DNA from: an uncultured Barnesiella sp.
Lineage (GTDB): Bacteria > Bacteroidota > Bacteroidia > Bacteroidales > Barnesiellaceae_A
Assembly: GCA_944321085.1 (NCBI GenBank)
Contig: CALUJY010000010.1
Location: forward strand, 1-64,000
Direction: 5' to 3'
Length of the DNA stretch: 64,000 nucleotides
The position numbers were made by a program, and so were the translations under genes. How positions within the stretch are numbered: position 1 is the first letter of the stretch; every line of letters begins with the position of its first letter. The notes under the pieces were generated by a model. The model saw only the letters and a program-made list of their open reading frames with translations, ran no database searches and was not told the DNA's origin. This document shows, piece after piece, positions 1 through 9,273 of the stretch.

Positions 1-398
1 AGTGTTAAATGTGCATCAGGTATCGGGTAATGATTTGGAAGTGCATCTATTTCTGCAATCTGCCTAAATCCGTTTTTCAGCCCCTATGCCATTTTGTGCC
101 ACTCGAAGCCAAACTCTCTGACAGTCAATGAGAATGCTCAAATTCGCTTTATTCTGCGTTTTATCCTATTATTTTGTAGTAAAAACATGCAAGCGATAAT
201 ACGAAATGTGTCCGGCGGAACTCTGTTTCTCGCCGGACACGCTTTTCCTTATCACAAAAGAAGGGCATAACAGAAAAGTGCCTCCGACGAACCAATCGCC
301 AAAGACACTCACACACATCTAACAATCTTTAGAAAGAGCGGTTACTCTAAAACAATCAACAAGTAGAATATTTTTTATCTGAAGTCCTTTATCTTATG
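1..398. other. Intergenic left edge, no certain gene
   Basis: No convincing gene starts here. Frame 2 is open from the window edge to a TAA at 65-67 (about 21 codons), so the 3' end of a plus-strand gene lying outside the window is possible but cannot be shown. A strong hairpin follows at 208-240. The rest (about 250-398) is AT-rich and shows no recognisable element. Confidence 0.4.
208..250 (+). terminator. Rho-independent terminator-like hairpin
   Basis: A perfect 10-bp stem pairs gtgtccggcg (208-217) with cgccggacac (231-240), with a 13-base loop, followed by the T-rich run gcttttcctt. It would end a plus-strand transcript entering from the left edge. Confidence 0.65.
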
Positions 399-1061
399 CT
401 ATGCGAGTACATTCTCCTCGGAAGAGGGCTCATCCTTTGAAGGCTCATCTCTCTTGTCACCGTTTTCGTCCTTAGCGGGCTCTTCGGCTACGGCAAGCAG
501 GAGTGCACCTTCATCTTTCGTAGTCTCCTCTTTCTTGTCGCCTTCATCTTTCTTATCGCCGCTTTCGTCCTTGGCGGGCTCTTCGGCTACGGCAAGCAGG
601 AGTGAGCCTTCATCTTTCGTGGTCTCCTCTTTTTTGTCGCCTTCCTCTTTCTTGTCACCGCTTTCGTCCTTAGCGGGCTCTTCGGCTATGGCAAGCAGAA
701 GTGAGCCTTCATCTTTCGTAGTCTCCTCTTTCTTGTCGCCTTCCTCTTTCTTATCGCCGCTTTCGTCCTTAGCGGGCTCTTCGGCTACGGCAAGCAGGAG
801 TGCACCTTCATCTTTCGTAGTCTCCTCTTTTTTGTCGCCTTCCTCTTTCTTGTCGCCGCTTTCGTCCTTAGCGGGCTCTTCGGCTATGGCTACAAAGTTC
901 TCGGTACTGGTAGTGGCTGTGTCTATCAAAGCGATTGCTATCTCTGTCGATTCAGGCACTGTATCTTTGTTTATAGGCTCCTCACTGAGAGATGCAGCAT
1001 ACAACGAACAAACACCAGTCGATAACATCATAGCACATACTGTCAAACTTAACTTTTTCAT
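399..1061 (-). CDS. Secreted protein with five 33-residue acidic/lysine-rich repeats
   Basis: No known function. I start it at the ATG at 1061, where a typical signal peptide begins (MKKLSLTVCAMMLS..., cleavage near LYAAS) and AGGAAAG lies just upstream; a longer reading frame adds 23 basic residues that look untranslated. The mature protein (about 200 residues) is almost entirely five copies of a 33-residue unit of the form AEEPAKDESGDKKEEGDKKE plus a TTKDEG and a short hydrophobic LLLAV segment. The DNA period is exactly 99 bp. The last unit is shortened and ends SSEENVLA. Charged, proline-poor stretches alternate with five hydrophobic residues, so a fibrous, disordered or surface-coating periplasmic or secreted protein is likely. 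No enzyme motif is visible. Confidence 0.7.
   Translation of the reverse strand: MKKLSLTVCAMMLSTGVCSLYAASLSEEPINKDTVPESTEIAIALIDTATTSTENFVAIAEEPAKDESGDKKEEGDKKEETTKDEGALLLAVAEEPAKDESGDKKEEGDKKEETTKDEGSLLLAIAEEPAKDESGDKKEEGDKKEETTKDEGSLLLAVAEEPAKDESGDKKDEGDKKEETTKDEGALLLAVAEEPAKDENGDKRDEPSKDEPSSEENVLA
471..970. repeat. Five 99-bp tandem repeats in a coding sequence
   Basis: The marker string gcgggctcttcggct recurs at 475, 574, 673, 772 and 871, each exactly 99 bp apart. Copies differ only at scattered, mostly synonymous positions such as cttgtc/cttatc. Length 3 x 33 keeps the frame. Near-identity suggests recent expansion or concerted evolution by slippage or recombination. Confidence 0.93.
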
Positions 1062-1419
1062 AATCTTTCCTTTTTTTATACCAAATAAATCTTTTTTCCT
1101 TCGAAAGCTTCTTTTCAGAAGCGTCTTCACTTATCAAAGAGACAAAGAGTGTACCAAAACGGAAAGGAATTTTATATTTCGCTCATTTACAACATATTGC
1201 AAATTTAATAAAAAGAACAACGAGTGGCAATTTGTGGGGAATCGGCATACACAGTGTGGAAATATTCCCCGAAAGGTATATACACAATACGCTATCGGCA
1301 ACACCAAACAGGGGAACTCTTCTTGCGTCAACAACCTGTCGGAATAGAACTCAGTGTCATAACATCCGGATATGACGGCACACTATCGCTCCTCTCCGGA
1401 GCGTAAAACCGTCACTCTA
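1062..1419. other. Intergenic region upstream of the repeat protein
   Basis: This 358-bp gap lies between the regulator gene and the repeat-protein gene, both on the minus strand. It holds the promoter described at 1200-1230 and a weak hairpin (cgctcc/ggagcg, 1387-1403) just past the regulator stop. Short reading frames here have no coding character. Confidence 0.6.
1200..1230 (-). promoter_or_regulatory. Putative Bacteroidetes promoter for the repeat protein
   Basis: On the minus strand, TTG (1230-1228), 20 bases, then TAAATTTG (1207-1200) fits the TTTG/TAnnTTTG pattern of the Bacteroidetes primary sigma factor. The leader to the ATG at 1061 would be about 130 bases. Confidence 0.4.
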
Positions 1420-2778
1420 TTACAGACCGTAAAGTTTCATCTTGTTATATAGCGTCTTACGGTCTATCTGCAACAACTCGGCGGCCTTGCTTTTATTATT
1501 TCCGGTAACGCGCAGTGCCTCTATAATGCGTTGACGCTCGTCGTCACTATCGCGCAAGGGGGTTACAGAGATGGGGGCGGCAACAGCGTCATTGACCTCT
1601 ATATCGAGCTCTCGCGGCGCTATATAACGTCCTTGTGCCAAAAGCACTGCACGCTTCACTACATTGGCCATCTGTCTCAGATTACCCGGCCAAGTATATT
1701 GCCTTATCAGCTGCACAGCCTCGGGTGAAAATCCTACAATATCTCGGCCTAACTCCTTATTGGCTTTATCAAGGAAGAAATCGGCAAAATAGAGTATATC
1801 ATCTTCACGCTCGCACAACAATGGCATCTTGATAGAGAACTCGTTAATACGATGATACAAGTCTTCCCTGAAGCGCCCCTCTTTGATCGCCATGCGTAAA
1901 TCTTCATTTGTGGCCGCTACCAAACGTACATCGACCGCAATCTCGCTGTTAGAACCTATGGGTCGAACCTTGCGTTCCTGCAAAACGCGCAACAACTGTA
2001 CCTGTACATCATATCCGAGATTACCTATCTCGTCGAGAAAAATAGTACCCCCGTTGGCCGCTACGAAAGCACCCGTTTTATCTTCTATCGCTCCGGTAAA
2101 CGAACCTTTCTTATGACCGAAAAACTCGGATGCGGCAAGGTCTTTCATAATCACGCCACAATCAACGGCAATAAATGGGGCTGCCGAGCGATTGCTCAAC
2201 TCATGGATACGACGCGCCACATACTCCTTTCCCGTACCGCTGGCTCCATTTATCAATACCGACATATTGGTGGGTGCTACCAACCGCACATAGTTATAAA
2301 GTTGTCGTGCAGCTTCACTCTCGCCTTCGAGATACTCGGGCGACTCGGAATCTTGCTGTTGCATATTACTTTCGGCGGTAACTGTCTTGTTTTGCGTCCC
2401 TGCTGCAACGGCTGTTACCAACGCCTCGTTTATCTTTTGTAACAATATATCGGGATTGACAGGCTTCGACACATAGTCACATGCTCCCAACTTCATAGAC
2501 TGCACGGCCGATTGTATATCGGCATAGTGCGTCATCATAATAAGAGGCAGGGGGCAACCTTGTTGGTGCATCCACTCCAACACCTCTACACCCTCACCAT
2601 CGGGCAAGCGCAAATCGCACAGAACGAGGTCGAAAACGCCTTTCAAAAGAAGTTTTTTGGATTGCGACAGCGTACTGCTTACCGCAACATCGAACCCTTT
2701 CTTCTCCAACCAAGTACGCAACATCAACGAAAATGTGGCGTCGTCTTCTATAATCAACAATCTCTTGCGTGTCATCAT
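1420..2778 (-). CDS. NtrC-family sigma-54-dependent response regulator
   Basis: DNA-binding regulator that, when phosphorylated, would drive open-complex formation by sigma-54 RNA polymerase. Residues 5-120 are a receiver domain with acidic pocket E11/D12, phospho-acceptor D55 (CDLRLPD), T83 and K105. Residues about 150-385 are the AAA+ domain: Walker A GASGTGKE (178-185), sigma-54 contact loop GSFTGA (225-230; the family usually has GAFTGA), Walker B GGTIFLDEIG. Residues 410-452 form a Fis-type helix-turn-helix. The gene starts three bases after the kinase stop, so the two are co-transcribed and probably translationally coupled; the kinase is its likely phosphodonor. Two adjacent ATGs (2778, 2775) are possible starts. 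Target promoters are not evident in this window. Confidence 0.95.
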   Translation of the reverse strand: MMTRKRLLIIEDDATFSLMLRTWLEKKGFDVAVSSTLSQSKKLLLKGVFDLVLCDLRLPDGEGVEVLEWMHQQGCPLPLIMMTHYADIQSAVQSMKLGACDYVSKPVNPDILLQKINEALVTAVAAGTQNKTVTAESNMQQQDSESPEYLEGESEAARQLYNYVRLVAPTNMSVLINGASGTGKEYVARRIHELSNRSAAPFIAVDCGVIMKDLAASEFFGHKKGSFTGAIEDKTGAFVAANGGTIFLDEIGNLGYDVQVQLLRVLQERKVRPIGSNSEIAVDVRLVAATNEDLRMAIKEGRFREDLYHRINEFSIKMPLLCEREDDILYFADFFLDKANKELGRDIVGFSPEAVQLIRQYTWPGNLRQMANVVKRAVLLAQGRYIAPRELDIEVNDAVAAPISVTPLRDSDDERQRIIEALRVTGNNKSKAAELLQIDRKTLYNKMKLYGL

Positions 2779-2781
2779 CTC

Positions 2782-5238
2782 TTATTCTTTCTCCTCATGT
2801 AAAAACTCTTGCAAGGCAGTTATTATCGCCTCGGCTTCATGCACCACCGTTTCGGCAGCTGATTGGGGGAAATCGCCGTCAACAGGATGTTCTATCTTTC
2901 GCAACAAAGGCAGATGCTGCTGAGCACCCACCATCGTAAACAACGGCACCCATTTATGTGCCACACGTGCCAGACACTCGGCATTACCGGCTGCAAGGGC
3001 GGCCTTCATCTCGGCAACCTGTCCCTGCAACTCGTCGCGACAAGTAGCCAAAATATTACGGCATGCGACATCGTCGCCCGCGGCAAATGCCGTGAGCGTA
3101 TCGAAATGGTAACCCGACGTCTCTGCCTCTTGCGGCGAAGCATCTGCCATCGTATCGGGAAGAGCCGACACCGGTACATCATGCCCCGTCACCGATGCAA
3201 TGACTTCACACAACTCCTGTTGCGAGAAAGGTTTTGCCAGCATCGCCGCAAATCCGTGCTTACTCAACATGGCTTTATCCATATCACTCCGCGCCGACAC
3301 GGCAACAACCGGCACCTTACGCATCCGTTCGTCGGTTTCGGCATGCAAACGTCGCATCAGTTCAAACCCATCGGCTTCGGGCATCTGTATATCGGTAAAA
3401 AACACATCGCAGGGTTCATGACGCAAATACGACAAGGCGTCCTCGATATGGCTGCAACTTACTACCTGCACACCCAACGCCTCTAATTGCCCCTCGAACA
3501 TGGCTAATTGCAAGTTGTCGTCATCGAGCAACAACACCCTCAGCCCGACGAAAGGCATAGCACTCTGTTGCTCGCTCTCATCGGTAAACGGCTCTACCGG
3601 CACACGTACCGAGAATGTACTGCCGTTGCCGGGTTCACTGCTTACCTCGATATTTCCGCCCAACAACAAAACCAACTTGCGCGTAATAGAGAGCCCCAAC
3701 CCAAAGCCCTCTTTCCCTTGTGCCTCGGAAAGCCGGGTAAACTCTCCGAAAATCCGCTCCATATCTTTCTCTTCCATGCCGCATCCCGTATCGGAGACAG
3801 AGAATGCGATTTCACTATCGTTTATCGTATATCGCAGAACGACAGCACCCGAATCGGTAAACTTCACGGCATTAGACAAGAGGTTGTCAACAATCTGGCG
3901 CAACTTGATAGGGTCTCCCACACACAGCATACCATTATCCGCCGCCCCGACGGCATGCAATTTTACGCCCTTGGCCTCGGCAATAGGTCGGAATGTGACA
4001 GCTTCTTTCTCAAACAAGGCATAAGGATTAAAGGCAACTCGCGTCACCGACATCTTATCAGAATCCAACCGATAGAAATCGAGCAAATTATTGACCAAAC
4101 CCAGCAAATGTTCCGACGATTCGCGCATATTATCGAGATAAAGTTGCTGCCGCTCGCCTTGCACAAGCCTTCGCAGCAACGAAATATACCCGATGATAGA
4201 GCCCAACGGCGCCTTGAAGTCGTGCGTTATGGCAAGCATCATCTTCTCACGAGCATCGAGCAAGGCTGCCGTTCTGCGATTGGCATCCTCCAACTCGGTC
4301 TTATAACGATTGTTGCGATTCAGTATAAGCCATATTCCACCGCCAAAAACAAAAGCGATGAAAATAGCGACAAACGCCACCCAGAAAATCGTATTGAGCG
4401 TTTCACGGCGCACCTGCTCGTTGTTCATACTGCGATGCACGATAAGCGTTGCCAACTCTTGCTCATACTCGTACATCAAACGATTGATTTGCATCGACAA
4501 AAGACGGTTATCACGTTCGAGTTGCATACGATGCCATGCCAAGACATTCTGCACCGAATCGCGTTTCTCGGCATATCCCGTCTCGATATTGCGCAATCTC
4601 GATGCCAACGAGTCGCCATAAACCGAAAGCTCGGCATTGGCATGTTGCAGGCTGTCATACTCTTGCCGGTATCTGCCGCCCGAAAAGACCCGCGCCAATT
4701 TACTCCAAAAGCCCTTCTTCTGCTCTGCGGCCATCATAGAATCGCTGCGAGCCATAAGGCGGTACTGCTCGCTACGCACGGCGAGCAACGTATCCTGATG
4801 CGCCAACATGGCTACAAGCTGGGCATCTTTACGGGCGCTCTCCAACGTTGTTGTCCTGATAAACCGCCGCATATTACCCACCTTTTCGAGCAACAGAATA
4901 TGTATGCTGTCGGCACGCAACACCAACGCAGAATCCGACCCGATGTTCTTCAATGAATCAACTGCCGCAAGAGCCTCGTCTACGGCCTCGGTATAGGCCA
5001 TATAATCAGCTGTTTTCGTCAAGTCGATGGTTTGACCCATCGTCTCCACCTTATAAAGTGCCGTAAAAGCCTCGTTGGTACGCAACCGTTTTTCGTATAG
5101 TTCCATCTCGGCATAATCGAGAGCCGACAGTTGTGTCATTTTATTCAAGACCAACCACAACGACACAAGCAGCAACGCCGTCAGAACGACATAGCCTCCT
5201 ATAACCGTATATTTTACCGACTTGTAATATCGTTGCAT
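2782..5238 (-). CDS. Membrane hybrid histidine kinase with receiver and Hpt domains
   Basis: Sensor kinase of 818 residues for the adjacent NtrC-type regulator. Transmembrane helix 1 (about 11-32), an extracytoplasmic helical sensor region rich in heptads (about 35-280), helix 2 (283-306), then HisKA with phospho-acceptor H339 (ITHDFKAPLGS), the ATPase domain (N-box NLLSNAVKF near 452, G1 DTGCGM, G2 GFGLGLS 511-517), a receiver domain with D616 and K669, and a C-terminal Hpt-like domain with H761 (AHKWVPLF). This permits an internal His-Asp-His relay before transfer to the regulator's D55. I start it at the ATG at 5238, where the hydrophobic N-terminus begins; a longer frame to 5412 reads through leader sequence. 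The ligand cannot be told from the sensor region. Confidence 0.93.
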   Translation of the reverse strand: MQRYYKSVKYTVIGGYVVLTALLLVSLWLVLNKMTQLSALDYAEMELYEKRLRTNEAFTALYKVETMGQTIDLTKTADYMAYTEAVDEALAAVDSLKNIGSDSALVLRADSIHILLLEKVGNMRRFIRTTTLESARKDAQLVAMLAHQDTLLAVRSEQYRLMARSDSMMAAEQKKGFWSKLARVFSGGRYRQEYDSLQHANAELSVYGDSLASRLRNIETGYAEKRDSVQNVLAWHRMQLERDNRLLSMQINRLMYEYEQELATLIVHRSMNNEQVRRETLNTIFWVAFVAIFIAFVFGGGIWLILNRNNRYKTELEDANRRTAALLDAREKMMLAITHDFKAPLGSIIGYISLLRRLVQGERQQLYLDNMRESSEHLLGLVNNLLDFYRLDSDKMSVTRVAFNPYALFEKEAVTFRPIAEAKGVKLHAVGAADNGMLCVGDPIKLRQIVDNLLSNAVKFTDSGAVVLRYTINDSEIAFSVSDTGCGMEEKDMERIFGEFTRLSEAQGKEGFGLGLSITRKLVLLLGGNIEVSSEPGNGSTFSVRVPVEPFTDESEQQSAMPFVGLRVLLLDDDNLQLAMFEGQLEALGVQVVSCSHIEDALSYLRHEPCDVFFTDIQMPEADGFELMRRLHAETDERMRKVPVVAVSARSDMDKAMLSKHGFAAMLAKPFSQQELCEVIASVTGHDVPVSALPDTMADASPQEAETSGYHFDTLTAFAAGDDVACRNILATCRDELQGQVAEMKAALAAGNAECLARVAHKWVPLFTMVGAQQHLPLLRKIEHPVDGDFPQSAAETVVHEAEAIITALQEFLHEEKE

Positions 5239-5379
5239 AACTATATCCTCTTTCTCTTCTATCACGCAACACCACCCGAGCGATACGACGCGACCGAGAG
5301 GCGCCGCATAGAGCAAAAGTCGGGGAGCAAAACAAAGATAACCTATCTCTTTGCTGCACCGGTGGGTCGCCTTTACGCT

Positions 5380-5464
5380 ACAAATATACACGAATGGCGA
5401 GTGCCGAGACAAACGAAAACGCAGTTTTCAGATTTGACTCAGCCGAACTGCATCCTATATTCTA
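5380..5464. repeat. Dispersed 85-bp promoter-bearing element, copy A
   Basis: This stretch aligns over its whole 85 bp with 38452-38536 (roughly 70 percent identical by eye, with one compensated indel). Shared blocks include acaaatata, caaacg, agtttt, gatttg, gccgaac and cctatatt. Copy B is bounded by inverted acaaatata/tatatttgt ends; here the left end is intact and the right end is degenerate (tatattcta). On the minus strand it holds TTTG (5413-5410), 21 bases, TATATTTG (5388-5381), a strong Bacteroidetes promoter facing the kinase gene. A second acaaatata follows at 5464-5472. Confidence 0.75.
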
Positions 5465-5795
5465 CAAATATAGCGAAAAGATATTATTCGCTCCTTTATC
5501 GGTCGCTGCATTCATACAAAAGAAATAATTGTTAACGATACCCGATAAAAAAACGAAATATTATTTAATAGCCTATCCTAACCGACCCAGATACAGTAAT
5601 GCCTATTACGCCCCCTTCTATCGCCGTGCATCCTCGGGTTAGAAAACATCCCTGCTGCCAGTCTTTGTCAATTATGTACTTCGGCAAGGGAAAAATCTTC
5701 GTTTGAAATCACATCCACACCTCCTATCGAACCACCCGTCCCCAATATTTTTGCTGCTTTTCGGCCTTTCATTTCCACAATCGGCACAAAATAGC

Positions 5796-5803
5796 TACCT
5801 TTG
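5796..5803 (+). promoter_or_regulatory. Putative -7 box for mutS
   Basis: TACCTTTG matches TAnnTTTG and lies 24 bases before the GTG start; a TTTC 20 bases upstream is a weak -33 element. The leader would be about 18 bases. Confidence 0.45.
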
Positions 5804-5827
5804 TAGGTTACGAAACAAAGAGGAAAA

Positions 5828-8446
5828 GTGGGGAAACAGATTGTAGAGACACCGCTCATGAAGCAATACATCGAGATGAAAGCCAAACATCCCGATGCCA
5901 TTCTGCTTTTTCGCGTAGGCGATTTTTATGAAACTTTCTCGGACGACGCCATCACAGCATCGGAAATTTTGGGTATTACGCTCACTCGACGCGCCAACGG
6001 TGCCGCCCAATATGTCGAACTGGCCGGATTTCCGCACCATGCACTCGACACTTATCTGCCCAAACTCGTGCGCGCAGGAAAGAGGGTTGCCATCTGCGAA
6101 CAGCTTGAAGACCCCAAGCTGACTAAAAAGCTGGTAAAACGCGGCATCACAGAGCTGGTAACACCGGGCGTATCTATCAACGATAATATACTCAACCACC
6201 GGGAGAACAACTTCCTCGCAAGCATACATATAGACAAACGCAGTTATGGCATAGCTTTCCTCGACATCTCTACGGGCGAATATCTGGCAGCCGAAGGTTC
6301 TCCCGACTATGTAGAGAAGTTACTCAACAATTTCGCACCCAAAGAGGTACTCTACGAGAAAGCGAAAAAGAAAATTTTTGAAGAACGCTTCGGGTCTCGC
6401 TACTTCACCTACGAGATGGACGATTGGATATATACCGAAGAAGCTGCCACCGACAAACTGCTGCACCACTTCGGCACCCGTAACCTCAAAGGGTTCGGGT
6501 TACACAATATGCACAATGCCATCACGGCAGCAGGTGCCATCCTCTACTACTTGGACATCACGCAACACACCCATATAGACCATATCACCTCGCTGGCACG
6601 CATCGACGAAGAGAAATACGTCAGGTTAGACAAGTCGACAATACACAGCCTCGAACTGATAGACACCATCAACGAAGGAGGAAAAAGCCTATTAGACATA
6701 ATAGACCACACTATCAGTCCCATGGGAGCGCGTATGTTGCGCCGATGGATTGTATTTCCCCTTAAAGATGTAGCCCCTATCAACGAGCGGCTCGACGGGG
6801 TAGAATACTTTTTCAGACATCCCGAAGTGGAAGAAGCCATCCGCCCGCAGCTGAGCCTGATAGGCGATATGGAACGTATCATATCGAAAGTAGCCGTGGG
6901 ACGCATCACCCCGCGCGAGATGGTACAGTTGCGTGTGGCTTTGTCGGCCACAGCCCCCATCAAGGAGTTGTGCACAGCAGCCGACGGATGCTCCATCTTA
7001 CGTCAAATGGGAGAGTTGCTAAACCCGTGCGAACTTATCTGCCAACGTATCGCACGAGAGTTGAACCCCGATGCTCCCTCACTCATAAACAAGGGCGACA
7101 TCATCAACCGCGGCGTGAATGAGGAGCTCGACAACCTGCGCGACATTGCCTACTCGGGGAAAGACTACCTGCTGAAAATACAACAGCGCGAGTCGGAAAA
7201 GACAGGCATCCCGAGCCTGAAAATCAGCTACAACAACGTATTCGGATACTATATCGAAGTGCGCAATACGCACAAAGATAAAGTTCCCCCCGAATGGATA
7301 CGGAAACAGACGCTCGTCAACGCCGAACGTTACATTACACAAGAGCTGAAAGAGTATGAAGAAAAAATCTTGGGAGCGGAAGAGCGCATCCTGTCGTTAG
7401 AGACACGCATCTTCAACGACTTGGTACTTGCTCTCGGTGAGCACATCGCTGCCATACAACTCAATGCCAACCTTATCGCCCGCCTCGACTGCCTCCTCTC
7501 GTTTGTAAAAACAGCCCGCGAAAACAAATATGTACGTCCCGAAATAAACGAATCGCTCGATATTTCCATCACCGAAGGCCGACATCCGGTCATAGAGAAA
7601 CAACTCCCTGCGGGTGAAAGCTATGTAGCCAACAGCTTGTCGATTGGCAACAACTCGCAGCAGATTATCATGATTACAGGCCCGAACATGGCAGGTAAGT
7701 CGGCACTGCTGCGTCAAACCGCACTCATCGTACTCATGGCACAAATAGGCAGCTTTGTCCCGGCCGATGCCGCCCGTATAGGCATTGTCGACAAAATTTT
7801 CACCCGTGTAGGTGCGTCGGACAATATCTCGGTGGGCGAAAGCACCTTCATGGTAGAGATGAACGAGGCAGCCAATATATTGAACAACATTTCGGAGCGC
7901 AGCCTTATCCTCTTCGACGAATTGGGTCGCGGTACCAGCACCTACGACGGTATCTCTATTGCATGGGCTATCGTAGAGCATATACACGAGCATCCCAAAG
8001 CACAGGCCAAAACACTTTTCGCCACACACTACCACGAACTGAACGAGATGGAACGCACCTACAAACGCATCGCCAACTACAACATATCGGTGCGCGAAGC
8101 CGATGGAAAGGTGATTTTTCTGCGTAAACTCGTGCGCGGCGGCAGCGAACACAGCTTCGGTATTCATGTAGCCAAACTTGCAGGCATGCCGCAAAGCATT
8201 GTCAAACGTGCCGAACAAATATTGCATCAGCTCGAAAGCGAAAACCGACAAAACGGTATCGCCAAACCCACCGGTGAGATTGCAACCTCGCGCAGCGGCA
8301 TGCAACTGAGTATCTTCCAACTCGACGATCCTGTGCTCTCACAAATACGCGACGAGATACTGCATACCGACATCAATAACCTAACACCGGTAGAGGCTCT
8401 GAACAAGCTCAACGATATAAAGAAAATCATTACCGGCAAAGGCTGA
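5828..8446 (+). CDS. mutS: DNA mismatch repair protein MutS
   Basis: Mismatch-recognition ATPase that starts methyl-independent or -directed mismatch repair with MutL. The 872 residues match the usual MutS1 length. The N-terminal mismatch-reading motif F-Y-E is at 33-35 (GDFYETF). The C-terminal ATPase has Walker A (GPNMAGKS, about 618-625), the FMVEM/ST-loop region, Walker B with [12 protein letters not shown], and the ATHYHEL motif, followed by the helix-turn-helix dimerisation tail. It starts at GTG 5828, preceded by AGAGGA; the protein lines up with family N-termini (ETPLMKQY) from there, with no in-frame ATG before residue 11. No mutL lies in the window. Confidence 0.97.
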   Translation: MGKQIVETPLMKQYIEMKAKHPDAILLFRVGDFYETFSDDAITASEILGITLTRRANGAAQYVELAGFPHHALDTYLPKLVRAGKRVAICEQLEDPKLTKKLVKRGITELVTPGVSINDNILNHRENNFLASIHIDKRSYGIAFLDISTGEYLAAEGSPDYVEKLLNNFAPKEVLYEKAKKKIFEERFGSRYFTYEMDDWIYTEEAATDKLLHHFGTRNLKGFGLHNMHNAITAAGAILYYLDITQHTHIDHITSLARIDEEKYVRLDKSTIHSLELIDTINEGGKSLLDIIDHTISPMGARMLRRWIVFPLKDVAPINERLDGVEYFFRHPEVEEAIRPQLSLIGDMERIISKVAVGRITPREMVQLRVALSATAPIKELCTAADGCSILRQMGELLNPCELICQRIARELNPDAPSLINKGDIINRGVNEELDNLRDIAYSGKDYLLKIQQRESEKTGIPSLKISYNNVFGYYIEVRNTHKDKVPPEWIRKQTLVNAERYITQELKEYEEKILGAEERILSLETRIFNDLVLALGEHIAAIQLNANLIARLDCLLSFVKTARENKYVRPEINESLDISITEGRHPVIEKQLPAGESYVANSLSIGNNSQQIIMITGPNMAGKSALLRQTALIVLMAQIGSFVPADAARIGIVDKIFTRVGASDNISVGESTFMVEMNEAANILNNISERSLILFDELGRGTSTYDGISIAWAIVEHIHEHPKAQAKTLFATHYHELNEMERTYKRIANYNISVREADGKVIFLRKLVRGGSEHSFGIHVAKLAGMPQSIVKRAEQILHQLESENRQNGIAKPTGEIATSRSGMQLSIFQLDDPVLSQIRDEILHTDINNLTPVEALNKLNDIKKIITGKG

Positions 8447-8488
8447 TACGCCGTTGCCGCAATATCTTAAAAAAACAGACTGTCATCA

Positions 8489-9265
8489 ATGTCAACCATC
8501 TTATTTCGCGAAATCGTATTCGGCCCCGTACATAGCCGACGATTGGGTGTGTCGTTAGGCATCAACCTGTTGCCTCTCGACGGAAAATTGTGTTCTTTCG
8601 ATTGTATCTACTGCGAATGCGGTTATAACGCCCAAGGACACGGCAACGGCAAACTGCCCTCCCGCGAAGAGGTACGCCACGCCTTACACGACAGATTGCA
8701 AAAGATGCACGCCGACGGCAGCCCCCTCGACGTCATTACTTTTGCCGGGAACGGAGAACCTACGTTACACCCCGATTTCGAACATATCATCGACGACACC
8801 ATAGCCCTGCGAGACGAATTATACCCCACAGCTCACATCAGCGTGCTGTCAAACGCTACTCGTATAGAAAACGAAAGTGTCTATCGCGCCTTATGTCATA
8901 TAGACAACAACATACTGAAACTCGACACCATGAATCCCCTCACCATGCGACGGCTCAACGTACCAGCCGGAAATTGCGACCCGGAACGTGTCGTACACAA
9001 TCTGCAACACTTCGAGGGACGACTCATCGTGCAAACGCTATTTACCCGCGGTACACACAACGGAGAACGTGTAGATAATACTACCGAAGAAGAGATTGCA
9101 CCGTGGCTCGACGCATTACGGCGCATCGCTCCGCACCAAGTGATGATTTATACCATCGACCGCGAGACTCCAGAACGGGCTCTCGAACGTATTCCTTTGG
9201 ACGAATTGGAACGGATAGCCGACCGTGTACGGCAATTGGGATTCGATGTAAACGTTGCCGGCTGA
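8489..9265 (+). CDS. Radical SAM protein (COG0731-like)
   Basis: Small radical S-adenosylmethionine enzyme of 258 residues, reaction unknown. The cluster motif is C35-x3-C39-x2-C42 (CSFDCIYC), preceded by the subfamily hallmark FGPVHSRRLGVSLGINLLP. Downstream, FAGNGEPTLHPDF is the glycine-rich GGE-type SAM-binding segment. The family is loosely related to the TYW1/wyosine and MoaA groups, but the short length and lack of a flavodoxin domain argue against tRNA-wyosine synthesis. It starts 42 bases after mutS and may be read from the same transcript. It ends 8 bases from the convergent transglycosylase gene, leaving no room for a terminator between them. Confidence 0.85.
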   Translation: MSTILFREIVFGPVHSRRLGVSLGINLLPLDGKLCSFDCIYCECGYNAQGHGNGKLPSREEVRHALHDRLQKMHADGSPLDVITFAGNGEPTLHPDFEHIIDDTIALRDELYPTAHISVLSNATRIENESVYRALCHIDNNILKLDTMNPLTMRRLNVPAGNCDPERVVHNLQHFEGRLIVQTLFTRGTHNGERVDNTTEEEIAPWLDALRRIAPHQVMIYTIDRETPERALERIPLDELERIADRVRQLGFDVNVAG

Positions 9266-9273
9266 CGGTGTAC

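Larger units (their letters stand above)
5239..5827. other. Divergent intergenic region, kinase/mutS
   Basis: A 589-bp gap between divergent genes. It contains a dispersed 85-bp element (5380-5464) that supplies a good minus-strand promoter for the kinase, and a -7 box for mutS near 5796. The part from about 5480 to 5780 shows no reading frame or structure I recognise. Confidence 0.6.

Noticed and set aside
2-67. Possible C-terminal fragment of a plus-strand gene at the left edge
   Set aside because: Only about 21 codons before a TAA, with no recognisable sequence; not enough to call.
454-1347. 297-codon plus-strand frame opposite the repeat protein
   Set aside because: It is Ser/Phe/Leu-rich, mirrors the 99-bp repeats and lacks a family match; it is the complement of the acidic repeat gene, which has a signal peptide, an SD-like site and a promoter.
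3508-4956. 482-codon plus-strand frame opposite the kinase
   Set aside because: The kinase frame holds all catalytic motifs in order; this frame is its complement with no domain.
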